NCBI GenBank assembly: GCA_015067565.1
Contig: SVMF01000013.1
Location: 16,055 to 80,054 of the forward strand
Length of the DNA stretch: 64,000 bases
Reading direction: 5' to 3'
Origin: Oscillospiraceae bacterium
GTDB lineage: Bacteria; Bacillota; Clostridia; Oscillospirales; Oscillospiraceae
Part shown: positions 1 to 8,907 of the stretch, piece by piece
Numbering within the stretch: position 1 is the first letter of the stretch
How the letters are laid out: every line of letters starts with the position of its first letter
The notes under the pieces: generated by a model
The model's database searches: none
What the model saw: only the letters and a program-made list of their open reading frames with translations
Told to the model about the DNA's origin: nothing
Position numbers and translations under genes: made by a program

Positions 1-1357
1 CCTCATCCCAAAGGGTGTCGACCTGCTTGCGGCAGTAATCGCGAATCTCATTGAGACTCGGCAGCTTGTAGACCAGCTCGCCATTCAGGAAGATCGGGAC
101 CTGCAGCTCCTTGGCTGTAAAATCATAAACCGTCTTCTGCTTCCATGTTGCCTCGGGGTCAAAGATCAAAAGATCCTTGCTGTCATCAACCACCTCGTCA
201 TGCACCGTCAGGTAGTCGGCAATGGCCTTGCCCGTGTCGTTTCCGTAGAAACGATAGAGCTTCTTATAATGCGGATTGGTGATCTTACCGACATTCTCAG
301 AAATCTTAATCTTCGGGACAACCTCACCCTCATCATTTTCGACCGCAACCAGCTTATATACACCGCCAAAGACGGGTTCGCTGCGCGCTGTGATCAGACG
401 CTCACCAACACCAAACATATCGATCTGTGCACCCTGACGCAGAAGATCCTGAATGATATATTCATCCAGCGAGTTGGAAACCGAAATTTCACATTCCGTC
501 CAGCCTGCCGCATCGAGCATTTGGCGTGCTTTCTTGGTCAGATAGGTCATGTCGCCGGAATCCAGGCGGATGCCGCATTTTTTAATACCCTTTGGTTTGA
601 GAACCTCATTGAAGGCTCTGATGGCATTGGGAATACCGCTGTTTAAGGTGTTGTAGGTATCGACCAAAAGCGTTGCGTTGTGGGGATAGAGCTCGCAATA
701 GGTCTTGAAGGCCTCGTATTCCGTGTCGTGCATCTGTACCCAGGAGTGCGCCATCGTACCACCTGCCGGAACACCGTAGAGCTGGTCGGAGATGGTACAG
801 GCCGTACCATTGCAGCCGCCAATATAGGCCGCTCTTGCGCCCAAAATGGCGCCCTGCGCCCCCTGCGCTCTGCGGGAGCCAAATTCCAGTACCCGCCTGC
901 CTTGCGCTGCACGTACCACACGGTTGGCCTTCGTCGCAATCAGGCTCTGGTGGTTCAGAATCAGCAGGACATAAGTCTCAATCAGCTGTGCCTCAATGGC
1001 AGGCGCGCGCACCGTCATCATTGGCTCCTTCGGGAAGATCGGCGTTCCCTCAGGAACGGCATAAATGTCGCCCGTGAAGCGGAAATTGCGTAGGTAGGAC
1101 AAGAATTCCTCGTTGAAGATGTTACGGTTTCGCAGGTATTCGATGTCCTCATCGGAAAAATGCAGATCCTTGATGTATTCGATCACCTGCTCCAGACCCG
1201 CGGCAATGGCGAAGCCGCCACCATCTGGCACGCTGCGGAAGAAAACATCGAAATAGCAGATACGATCACGCATCTTGTTCTGGAAATAACCGTTACTCAT
1301 CGTGAGCTCGTAAAAGTCGCAAAGCATTGTCATATTCAGCTTATCATAGGTATCCAT
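1..1357 (-). CDS. pncB: nicotinate phosphoribosyltransferase, partial (runs off window start)
   Basis: Minus-strand translation from ATG at 1357: MDTYDKLNMTMLCDFYELTMSNGYFQNKMRDRICYFDVFFRSVPDGGGFAIAAGLEQVIEYIKDL..., typical NAPRTase N-terminus. Open to the window edge, so absent from the ORF track. Confidence 0.87.
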   Translation of the reverse strand, partial: MDTYDKLNMTMLCDFYELTMSNGYFQNKMRDRICYFDVFFRSVPDGGGFAIAAGLEQVIEYIKDLHFSDEDIEYLRNRNIFNEEFLSYLRNFRFTGDIYAVPEGTPIFPKEPMMTVRAPAIEAQLIETYVLLILNHQSLIATKANRVVRAAQGRRVLEFGSRRAQGAQGAILGARAAYIGGCNGTACTISDQLYGVPAGGTMAHSWVQMHDTEYEAFKTYCELYPHNATLLVDTYNTLNSGIPNAIRAFNEVLKPKGIKKCGIRLDSGDMTYLTKKARQMLDAAGWTECEISVSNSLDEYIIQDLLRQGAQIDMFGVGERLITARSEPVFGGVYKLVAVENDEGEVVPKIKISENVGKITNPHYKKLYRFYGNDTGKAIADYLTVHDEVVDDSKDLLIFDPEATWKQKTVYDFTAKELQVPIFLNGELVYKLPSLNEIRDYCRKQVDTLWDE

Positions 1358-1481
1358 AAGGCGCACCTCCAAATTTTATATCCATATTATATATCGTAAT
1401 CCACAAAATCGCAACGATTATTTTATTGACCCGAGGCAAAGAATTTGATATGATATAAAAAAACACAAAGGAGAACGTATT

Positions 1482-1868
1482 ATGGCCATTGAGATCGGAT
1501 GCAAGGGCGAGGCTTTTGCACAGGTAGAAAAGGAAGATACTGCGCAGATTGTCGGCTCGGGAGACCTTCTGGTCTATGCGACCCCGTGCATGGTTGCGCT
1601 CATGGAAGGAGCCGCCTGCGAGTCAATTGCCCCGTTTTTAGCAGAGGGCGAAAGCTCCGTCGGTACCATGATCCATGTCAGCCATACCTCCGCCACCCCC
1701 GTGGGTATGGAGGTGCATGCCGAATCGGTCGTCACGGCCGTGGAGGGTCGGAAGGTCTGCTTTGACATCGTAGCCTACGACGAGGCCGGTGAGATCGGCC
1801 GCGCCACGCATGAGCGTTTTATCATCAAAGCCGACCGTTTTCTGGAAAAAACCTATGAAAAACTGTGA
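1482..1868 (+). CDS. hotdog-fold thioesterase, FlK-like
   Basis: 128 aa; ATPCMVALMEGAACESI and VGTMIHVSHTSATPVGMEV resemble fluoroacetyl-CoA-specific-thioesterase-like proteins. Confidence 0.8.
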   Translation: MAIEIGCKGEAFAQVEKEDTAQIVGSGDLLVYATPCMVALMEGAACESIAPFLAEGESSVGTMIHVSHTSATPVGMEVHAESVVTAVEGRKVCFDIVAYDEAGEIGRATHERFIIKADRFLEKTYEKL

Positions 1869-1876
1869 GGGATGTT

Positions 1877-2377
1877 ATGGATAAGCAATTTTTGGAAGCC
1901 GGCGAGATCGTCAGTACACACGGCATTCAGGGCGAAGTCAAGATTCTCCCGTGGGCAGACGGCCCCGAGTTTTTGCTGAAGTTCAAGACCTTCTATATCG
2001 GTGGAAAGCCCGTGGAGGTTGTATCCTCGCGCATCCACAAAACCTGCGTACTGGCCAAGCTGAAGGGGATCGATACCCCCGAGGAGGCAATCGGCCTTCG
2101 CGGTCAAGCAATCTGCATCGACCGCTCGCAGGTAAAACTGCCCAAGGGCACGGTTTTCATCGCTGATCTTCTGGGCTGCCGTGTGCTCGATGATGGTGGA
2201 AACGAGATCGGCATCATCAAGGATGTCCTGACCATGCCATCGAGCGATGTCTATGTGATCGAGGGTGAGCACAAATATATGGTCCCCTCCGTCAAGGAAT
2301 TTGTAAAGGAGATCGATGTGGAAAACGGCCTCGTCCGTGTCCACCTGATCGAAGGAATGGCAACCGATGCGAATTGA
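1877..2377 (+). CDS. rimM: ribosome maturation factor RimM
   Basis: LEAGEIVSTHGIQGEVKILPWADGPEF...; directly upstream of trmD. ATG 1877 preferred over GTG 1865. Confidence 0.93.
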   Translation: MDKQFLEAGEIVSTHGIQGEVKILPWADGPEFLLKFKTFYIGGKPVEVVSSRIHKTCVLAKLKGIDTPEEAIGLRGQAICIDRSQVKLPKGTVFIADLLGCRVLDDGGNEIGIIKDVLTMPSSDVYVIEGEHKYMVPSVKEFVKEIDVENGLVRVHLIEGMATDAN

Positions 2378-3125
2378 CATTTTGACACTTTTCCCCGACA
2401 CTGTCGGGGACATGATGAACGAATCCATTCTCGGAAGAGCGCAGGAGCGCGGTTTTATCCGGATCGAGGCGCATCAGATCCGGGACTATACCACAAACAA
2501 GCAAAATCAGGTCGACGATTATCCCTACGGCGGTGGCCACGGTGCGGTCATGCAGGCCGATCCTCTCTACAACTGCTGGACGCACGCCTGTGACGAGGCC
2601 GGTGGTGCGGTGCACACGATCTATCTGTCCCCCTGTGGACATGTGTTCAAGCAGGCCGATGCCAAGAGACTTGCCAAAATGGACAACATCATTCTGGTGT
2701 GCGGTCACTACGAGGGTATTGACCAGCGCTTCATCGACGAGTGCGTGGATGAGGAAATCTCTATCGGCGACTTCGTGCTCACGGGTGGTGAGATCCCTGC
2801 CATGGCGGTCGCCGATGCCGTGTGCCGTCTGGTGCCGGGTGTTCTGTCCGATGCCGCGTGCTTTGAAGACGAGAGTCACTGGGACGGCACGCTGGAATAT
2901 CCGCAATACTCTCGTCCTGCCGTTTGGCACGGCCGTGAGGTGCCCCCCATCCTGCTCTCGGGCGATCATGCCAAGGTGGCGCGCTGGCGCAGAAAGCAGT
3001 CTCTGCTACGGACAAGAGAGCGCAGACCCGACATGTACGAAAAGCTCGTTCTGACGAGCAAAGAGGATAAAAAACTCCTGAAGGAGATCGCTGAAGATGA
3101 TTTCAACGCTCAAGAAGTGGATTAA
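2367..3125 (+). CDS. trmD: tRNA (guanine37-N1)-methyltransferase
   Basis: MRIDILTLFPDTVGDMMNESILGRAQERG...VDDYPYGGGHGAVMQ...LVCGHYEGIDQRFID...ISIGDFVLTGGEIPAM: TrmD motifs. Confidence 0.97.
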   Translation: MRIDILTLFPDTVGDMMNESILGRAQERGFIRIEAHQIRDYTTNKQNQVDDYPYGGGHGAVMQADPLYNCWTHACDEAGGAVHTIYLSPCGHVFKQADAKRLAKMDNIILVCGHYEGIDQRFIDECVDEEISIGDFVLTGGEIPAMAVADAVCRLVPGVLSDAACFEDESHWDGTLEYPQYSRPAVWHGREVPPILLSGDHAKVARWRRKQSLLRTRERRPDMYEKLVLTSKEDKKLLKEIAEDDFNAQEVD

Positions 3126-3186
3126 CGAAAGCCAAAGTGCCGTATTTTTCGGCGGCGCAGGCGTCAGCACTGAAAGCAGCAGTTAG
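3097..3186 (+). pseudogene. 5' stub of the host sirtuin gene, truncated at the left prophage junction
   Basis: ATG overlapping the trmD 3' end: MISTLKKWINESQSAVFFGGAGVSTESSS*. Matches the N-terminus of the ORF at 25956 (MENKISVLKKWIQESKRAVFFGGAGVSTES) and diverges after STES. Confidence 0.88.
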
Positions 3187-3203
3187 TCCACCATATACGA
3201 AAA

Positions 3204-3233
3204 CTCCCACAGGAAGCATGCTTCCTGTGGGAG
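3204..3233. terminator. perfect 30-bp palindrome, probable bidirectional terminator
   Basis: CTCCCACAGGAAGC-AT-GCTTCCTGTGGGAG followed by a T-rich run; downstream of the leftward lysis genes. Confidence 0.75.
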
Positions 3234-3241
3234 CTCATTTT

Positions 3242-3979
3242 TTATACGCTCACAATCAGCTCACGCACGAGCTCATACAGCCGCTGCAGCATGACAGCCA
3301 TCTCTTCACGAGTCACGTTATCCTTCCACGCGAAGTCGATCTTGCCGTCAGCGCCGTAGCCGTTGCCGCGGATGATGCCGTTCTCGACTGCCCATGCACG
3401 GGCTTCCTTGCTCCAGGCCGCACCTTCGCCGATGTAAAGCGCATTGCCGCCTTCGGGCGGAATATACTCCATCTTGAAGTAATCGCACATACCTTGAGCG
3501 ATGGCCTCTGCGATCTTCTCGGTGTTTTCGATGAGCCACTTGGCAACATCGGGCACATCATGGAAGTCAACTTCGATGTACACAGAGATTGCCTTCGGCT
3601 TGTGGATCTCATACAACTCAGGATGAGCAGATACATTCTCACTGGTTCCGGGCGTGATCGGCGCAAGGTGCTTGAACACAGCAACGCTGGCCCTGTATCC
3701 TTCGCCCTTGAGGTCGAAGCACATGATTCTCGTTCCGGCGACCTTCTTATTGAAGGCATTCGTGTGAAGAGGCACATGAACATCAGCTCCCCACTCATCG
3801 GACTCTCTAACACGAGCCTCCATAGAGTCGGTCAAGTTGAGCTTTGTGTCGAAGCCACAGCGCAAAAGGGCCTTTTCGGTCGCTACCGCAATGCGCTCGC
3901 ACTGCGCCTCCTCGTTGGTATTGCCTGCCGCATAGACATTTCTGCCCTGGTCAGACGGACTGATGTAAATTTTCGGCAT
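3242..3979 (-). CDS. phage endolysin: N-acetylmuramoyl-L-alanine amidase with C-terminal SLH-like repeat
   Basis: MPKIYISPSDQGRNVYAAGNTNEEAQCERIA...VHVPLHTNAF (Amidase_3-like); C-terminus SKEARAWAVENGIIRGNGYGADGKIDFAWKDNVTREEMAVMLQRLYEL (SLH-like). Confidence 0.85.
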   Translation of the reverse strand: MPKIYISPSDQGRNVYAAGNTNEEAQCERIAVATEKALLRCGFDTKLNLTDSMEARVRESDEWGADVHVPLHTNAFNKKVAGTRIMCFDLKGEGYRASVAVFKHLAPITPGTSENVSAHPELYEIHKPKAISVYIEVDFHDVPDVAKWLIENTEKIAEAIAQGMCDYFKMEYIPPEGGNALYIGEGAAWSKEARAWAVENGIIRGNGYGADGKIDFAWKDNVTREEMAVMLQRLYELVRELIVSV

Positions 3980-3991
3980 AATAATTCCTCC

Positions 3992-4534
3992 TTAAACTGT
4001 ATGCGTGCCTTCCACGCCTCTGGCTTCCCGCTGCATCGTGCGCTTACGCAGCCACAACAGAGCTTCCTCCAGCTTTGTAATCGCCATCGCATTTTCACGG
4101 CACTTAAACTCCGATTTCTGGAAATGCTCTAAGTGGTCAATGACCATGTTGATCAAATCCTCGTTACCCACGCCGTTGACGCCGGCCTCATTGCACGGGC
4201 CTTCCTGGAAATGGATGTAGCACAGCCCACGACCGTCATCTGCTGCTGCGACAAAGTATTTGTGCGGAGCGTTGTATGTAAAATCACTCTCAACAAATAC
4301 CTTCGTGTACCTGGTTCTCAGCAAAGGCATTTCGAGCTCATCGACATCGCCGATCTCACGGTAGGTGTTCTCAAAGACCTCCTTCGGACTCCAGGATTCA
4401 TAGCCGTCTGCGTAGAGCACATGATATCCTTCTTCGTCTGCGTTTTCAGAGATGGGCCACCCTCTATACTTGTTGTATTCGTTTTTTGTCATCGGCTCAG
4501 CGTCGATAACCTTTGTTCCGATGTATGTCTTCAT
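3992..4534 (-). CDS. phage gp49/gp66-like N-terminal domain plus candidate Acb2/Tad1-type helical hairpin
   Basis: N-term MKTYIGTKVIDAEPMTKNEYNKYRGWPI...YESWSPKEVFE; C-term GVGNEDLINMVIDHLEHFQKSEFKCRENAMAITKLEEALLWLRKRTMQREARGVEGTH resembles the Acb2/Tad1 hairpin family. Confidence 0.62.
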   Translation of the reverse strand: MKTYIGTKVIDAEPMTKNEYNKYRGWPISENADEEGYHVLYADGYESWSPKEVFENTYREIGDVDELEMPLLRTRYTKVFVESDFTYNAPHKYFVAAADDGRGLCYIHFQEGPCNEAGVNGVGNEDLINMVIDHLEHFQKSEFKCRENAMAITKLEEALLWLRKRTMQREARGVEGTHTV

Positions 4535-4537
4535 GAG

Positions 4538-4738
4538 TTATTCCTCCTTCACTTCCGGCAATCCTGCCACGCTGGTCAGCAAGCTTACCACACCTGCCAA
4601 GGCCGCTGCACTTACCACAGTCAGCCAATTCACCTCAGAAATCAGCGCACTTGCACCGATCACGCCGACTGCTGTCTGTGCGACCGTCTTGATTGCCCTG
4701 ACTCCCGCAGCCTTCGCCCATGTTCTCCAATTCTTCAT
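4538..4738 (-). CDS. phage holin-like membrane protein
   Basis: 66 aa with two hydrophobic segments; next to the endolysin. Confidence 0.6.
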   Translation of the reverse strand: MKNWRTWAKAAGVRAIKTVAQTAVGVIGASALISEVNWLTVVSAAALAGVVSLLTSVAGLPEVKEE

Positions 4739-4965
4739 GGTAGTTCCTCCTTGTTATGTTCCAAATCGTTCAAACGGTGATTGATCCCTTTGATTTGTTC
4801 CTGGATTACGGGAATCTTCTCACCAAATCCGTTATGCTTGTCAACCTTCTTTTCCAGCTGCTCGATTCGATAGGCGGTCAGCTTTCCGGCTGCCACAATA
4901 CCTCCGAGCGTTCCCAGCAGCGTTCCTGCCAGGCTTAAGAGAGCAACCGTAACCTCAGGACTCAT
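4735..4965 (-). CDS. small phage membrane protein with coiled-coil tail (hemolysin XhlA/holin-like)
   Basis: MSPEVTVALLSLAGTLLGTLGGIVAAGKLTAYRIEQLEKKVDKHNGFGEKIPVIQEQIKGINHRLNDLE; lysis-cassette position. Internal ATG chosen over the longer ORF. Confidence 0.6.
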   Translation of the reverse strand: MSPEVTVALLSLAGTLLGTLGGIVAAGKLTAYRIEQLEKKVDKHNGFGEKIPVIQEQIKGINHRLNDLEHNKEELP

Positions 4966-5555
4966 GTCGCACCTCCTGCTAACGCCGCAAGCGCTTCTGC
5001 AAGGGTGGTATAGGTCGTTCCGCCAATCGTTACGCTGCAAGCGACATCCTCAGCTCTCACCCGAATGATACCGCAGGAAACAAACTGATTGTTTGCCGTC
5101 TTAATGTTCTTGATGCTGATACAATACGGTCTGCCCAAAAGATTGTTTTTGCCGCTGTCCTCAAAGTAATAGTCCGCAAGTGTTGCAGAATCCGCAACGG
5201 TTGTCAGCGGCACAAAGCCTCTTTTGCCCGTTGTGGTTTCAGAAACATCTGCAATCAGCAGCTTGCCGTCGGCATACGCCTTTTCCACCTCGGCAAAAGT
5301 GACACCATCCAAGGTACAATCTACCGATTTCGCCAGGTTATCGCCCTCGGTGGCAGTGATCGTGACCGTAAACGGCACAAAGCACAGCTCCGGCACACCA
5401 CCGGACGCACCGCCAAGCTTCTCTTTCATGACCTCAAGCATTTCTGCCAGCATTTCTCTTGTTGCACCTTCTCGCACTGCAATGCTTTTCAAAGCCTCAA
5501 CAATCAGTTCTCCGGTCTTGTCCAGCAGCATCGGTTCTTTTATCACTTCACTCAT
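4962..5555 (-). CDS. phage hypothetical protein, tail/baseplate accessory
   Basis: 197-aa ORF with overlapping start/stop in the leftward late operon. Confidence 0.5.
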   Translation of the reverse strand: MSEVIKEPMLLDKTGELIVEALKSIAVREGATREMLAEMLEVMKEKLGGASGGVPELCFVPFTVTITATEGDNLAKSVDCTLDGVTFAEVEKAYADGKLLIADVSETTTGKRGFVPLTTVADSATLADYYFEDSGKNNLLGRPYCISIKNIKTANNQFVSCGIIRVRAEDVACSVTIGGTTYTTLAEALAALAGGAT

Positions 5556-6862
5556 TCAAGCTCCTCCCATCTGTAGAGCGAATTGCCCTCATATTTGTAA
5601 TTTGCTGTCGGCTCTGCATCGCCGCAAGGCAAGGTGCCGTAGCCCTTTGAAGAATCAATTTCATGCCTCGGATAGCTTTGGAAGATCGTATCTACATCGA
5701 GGAAGTATCTCCAGATCACATCGTCACGCACAGGCGCAGCACCACCATAGGCGGCTTCATGTGCAGGTTCGTCCCAATAGACATCGATGCATGACCAATC
5801 CTGCGGCTCCTGCGAATATGTGCCGTATTCGTAGCTGTCGCTCATCTGCACGGCGCACCATGTATGGCCATCTCCATCAATCTGCGAAGCATTTCGATAG
5901 GCATATCCGCTCATGTAAATGGCATGGATGCTGAACGATCGAGCCATGTAATTGAATGCTTGCGTATATCCGCCGCAGAGCGCAATTCTTCCAGGATCGA
6001 GCGCAGCATAAGCGGTATTTGAGAGGTAATTGACCTCAAGACCGCTGCCGTTCGATTCGGTCTCGCTCGACCATCCGTGCAGGATCATCCAATCGTGGAT
6101 GATTTTCAGCACTTTCTTTTTCTGCTCAACAGATAGCGGCTTGCCGGCTTCGATTCCGTAAAGGTGGTAAACCTTGTCATGCACATATGCGCGTGCCTTT
6201 CTCATAACATCCACCATTTCCTTGCGCTTTTTGCCGGTCGGAGCGATACAATAAAGCGTTTTATAACTTCCGTTTTCTTCAAGCACAGGCAAAGCTTGGC
6301 TGTCGCTTGGGAACAGAAGGAAGCAAAGCTCAGGGTTATCTTCCTTCACTCTGTAAATTACATTCAGAAGCGTTTCTTCGCTCAGTCCCTCAAATTGCAT
6401 CAGCGGAATATTCATCACACGGAAATTTTCCGGATCGCTCGGATATTGCTTGCCGAACCATTCCAGACTGCCGGCTGAGGTATCGCCATATGCTCTCGCA
6501 ATTGCAAAAGCAAGATCTGTTCCTCCGTCTACAGCAACCGGTTCTTGCTCTACACCATCCATCATAATGGTTCTGTAGTCTACGGTGAAGCCTTCCTTTG
6601 CACAGCGGTACAGCCATCTGTACAGCTCCATAGAGTCCATACCCTCGGCAACGCATCGTTGCCATCCCCATTCTTTGAGGTACGGCTCGTCCATCGGCAG
6701 GGACAGCTCTTTCTGCTGCCAGCGTGCACCGCCAACCACTTCGGTTGAGATGCTGACGCACGGCTTTCCTTCCTGCACGCTGAACAGCTCCGGCGTCCAT
6801 TTGCCCGCAACAATTTTGTACCAAATCCCGCCTTGTTTAAGCTTCAGAACCGCCATCGGCAT
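5552..6862 (-). CDS. phage protein with transglutaminase-like domain
   Basis: 436 aa; GRIALCGGYTQAFNYMA (Cys), DGDGHTWCAVQ (His), WSCIDVYWDEP (Asp) in transglutaminase-core order. Confidence 0.65.
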   Translation of the reverse strand: MPMAVLKLKQGGIWYKIVAGKWTPELFSVQEGKPCVSISTEVVGGARWQQKELSLPMDEPYLKEWGWQRCVAEGMDSMELYRWLYRCAKEGFTVDYRTIMMDGVEQEPVAVDGGTDLAFAIARAYGDTSAGSLEWFGKQYPSDPENFRVMNIPLMQFEGLSEETLLNVIYRVKEDNPELCFLLFPSDSQALPVLEENGSYKTLYCIAPTGKKRKEMVDVMRKARAYVHDKVYHLYGIEAGKPLSVEQKKKVLKIIHDWMILHGWSSETESNGSGLEVNYLSNTAYAALDPGRIALCGGYTQAFNYMARSFSIHAIYMSGYAYRNASQIDGDGHTWCAVQMSDSYEYGTYSQEPQDWSCIDVYWDEPAHEAAYGGAAPVRDDVIWRYFLDVDTIFQSYPRHEIDSSKGYGTLPCGDAEPTANYKYEGNSLYRWEELE

Positions 6863-7016
6863 TCACCTCCTGCTGTATCAGATTTCTGTACTCCTCATCG
6901 GAGATCAGGTAGAATTCGTCAGCATTTCTGCCGACCTCAAGAAAGACCTTCTTGGCATAAAGGGTGCCATCGGTCAACCACATCCCACTGGGAGCGATCA
7001 TAGGTTCTCTTATCAT
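6837..7016 (-). CDS. small phage hypothetical protein
   Basis: MIREPMIAPSGMWLTDGTLYAKKVFLEVGRNADEFYLISDEEYRNLIQQEVNADGGSEA; tightly packed between neighbours. Confidence 0.5.
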   Translation of the reverse strand: MIREPMIAPSGMWLTDGTLYAKKVFLEVGRNADEFYLISDEEYRNLIQQEVNADGGSEA

Positions 7017-7027
7017 GTTCGTCCTCC

Positions 7028-7828
7028 TTACGACAATGTGATTGTCCAATTCGGCACACCGTCTACCAGCGCTGTCCACTCAGCACAGGTGCTTCCATCT
7101 GCCGCACCTTCGCTTGTTTCAAATGCCTTGTTGACAGCAGCCAAAGAGAAAGCTGCATATTTACCGCTTGCCTCTGGAGAAAGTACATGGAACACGCTCA
7201 AGATGCTTTCTTTGTCAAGAGGGCATTCCTTCAAGCCTAAATACGAGATATAAGTGCCGCTAAAAATGCAATGACTCAACTTCGTGCAGCCGATGAATGA
7301 CCCCTGCGAATCGTTCGCTGCAATCTTGGTCGTTTCCGAGCAGCGAATCCCCTCGATGTATTCGAGGTCTTTACAGCTCATAAAGACCTGGTTAGCCGCT
7401 ACCGCACTTGAAAAATCCAAGAGCGGCAAATGTGTAACCTTGGACGCTCTGAACATCTGCCCGACATCTGTAGCCTCGCTTAAATCCAAGGTAACACCCT
7501 GCTTTTCAAGCGCCGCTTTCACGTTTTTGATGTATGTGCCGTCAAACATATTGAGCGCACCACGGGCAGAGATCGCGATGTTGTACTTTGGGGTGAAAAT
7601 CTCGTCCGTCCATCCGGCCTTGAATGCGTGTGCATAGGATGTGCGCCTGCCTTGATCTTGCAAAGTATCCCAAAATAGGTCTTTGTAGCTATCACCGCCA
7701 CCGACAGAAATGGCATTGATCGCATCTGCCATCCGATCCGTTTGAATCGGCTCGGCCGTTCCTGCTTTTGCCCTGATAGCGTTGGCGATGCCTTGCAAGG
7801 TTTCATCTTTGATAAACTTAGCGTCCAT
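7028..7828 (-). CDS. phage tail-fibre-like protein with leucine-rich/BspA-like repeats
   Basis: N-term DAKFIKDETLQGIANAIRAKAGTAEPIQTDRMADAINAI; middle DVGQMFRASKVTHLPLLDFSSAVAANQVFMSCKDLEYIEGI. Confidence 0.6.
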   Translation of the reverse strand: MDAKFIKDETLQGIANAIRAKAGTAEPIQTDRMADAINAISVGGGDSYKDLFWDTLQDQGRRTSYAHAFKAGWTDEIFTPKYNIAISARGALNMFDGTYIKNVKAALEKQGVTLDLSEATDVGQMFRASKVTHLPLLDFSSAVAANQVFMSCKDLEYIEGIRCSETTKIAANDSQGSFIGCTKLSHCIFSGTYISYLGLKECPLDKESILSVFHVLSPEASGKYAAFSLAAVNKAFETSEGAADGSTCAEWTALVDGVPNWTITLS

Positions 7829-8838
7829 CAGTACGCCACCTCCTCGGCATACGGTATTTTGTCAAGTGCAGCCTTAACAGCATCTTCAATGCGTTTGCTC
7901 AGCTCTTCATCGGAAATACAACCATCGTCGTCCTCACCGCCATCTTCCGAAGGATCAAGCCACCAGTCACCGTCAACAGCCTCGAGCGGTTCTTGCGCCT
8001 GCCGAAAGATGCGTGCACCATCTTTACCGACTGCTGCAAACAGCTTATCTACATACTCCTTCGGCGACGCATCCGCACTGTTTTTGGGCATCGCAACACC
8101 TCTGAGTCTCACAGTCGAATCGTCATCCAGGCCTCCAAGCTCTGTCACAGGCACGCCATCTTCCCGACCGGAGGCATACAAATAGAAACCATCGACCTCA
8201 TTGCCGAGAGCCATGACATTTCTCGCGGCTATATTGTGTACATCAATTTCGCCGCTGCCGTCGGTCAGCTTACGAAACCGATCTCCGGTCTGTTTTGCAT
8301 CGGCCGCCTTCCCTGCCAGCAGAAGTGTCGCATCGACCACCGCATCCTTACCGGCAGGCCCCTGTTCTCCCTTAAATTCCCCGTTTTTAAGTGCCGTCTC
8401 GATCTGCGTCTTTACAACACGCGTCTGACCGACCAATTCACTCAGCAGCGAAAACTCGCTGGAAGAGTCCACAACATCCCCATCACTGTAAACCGTACCG
8501 TCCACGACGATTGTAAACCGTGGAGAAGTGATCAGCATAGAATCCGAACCATAGAGACGAATTTCGCAGAGAAGCTCTCCTTCTACCGCTGTGGTCTGCG
8601 GTGTCACTGCATATGCGATGATATTTCCGTGAATCACACACGAATTGTACAAGATATTTCCATCCGGTTTTTTCGCCGTAAAAGCAGCCATGCAATCTTG
8701 CGTCAGCTGATATGGTCTGCCGTTTTCCGTCAGAGTAATAAAGATTCGCCTTGCGCTGTCAGCTTTCTTGATGTATAGCGTCACCTGAGAATGTATCTCG
8801 TGGATATCTAATGAAATACGAAAAATTGAACTGTTCAC
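7828..8838 (-). CDS. BppU-family phage baseplate upper protein
   Basis: N-terminus RISLDIHEIHSQVTLYIKKADSARRIFITLTENGRPYQLTQDCMAAFTAKKPDGNILYNSCVIHGN matches the BppU N-terminal pattern. Confidence 0.8.
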   Translation of the reverse strand: MNSSIFRISLDIHEIHSQVTLYIKKADSARRIFITLTENGRPYQLTQDCMAAFTAKKPDGNILYNSCVIHGNIIAYAVTPQTTAVEGELLCEIRLYGSDSMLITSPRFTIVVDGTVYSDGDVVDSSSEFSLLSELVGQTRVVKTQIETALKNGEFKGEQGPAGKDAVVDATLLLAGKAADAKQTGDRFRKLTDGSGEIDVHNIAARNVMALGNEVDGFYLYASGREDGVPVTELGGLDDDSTVRLRGVAMPKNSADASPKEYVDKLFAAVGKDGARIFRQAQEPLEAVDGDWWLDPSEDGGEDDDGCISDEELSKRIEDAVKAALDKIPYAEEVAY

Positions 8839-8907
8839 TTACATCACATCCTTTGCCATAGCATAGCACAAAGAGGGAGGATTTCTAAATCCCCCCTCTC
8901 GTCGTTT

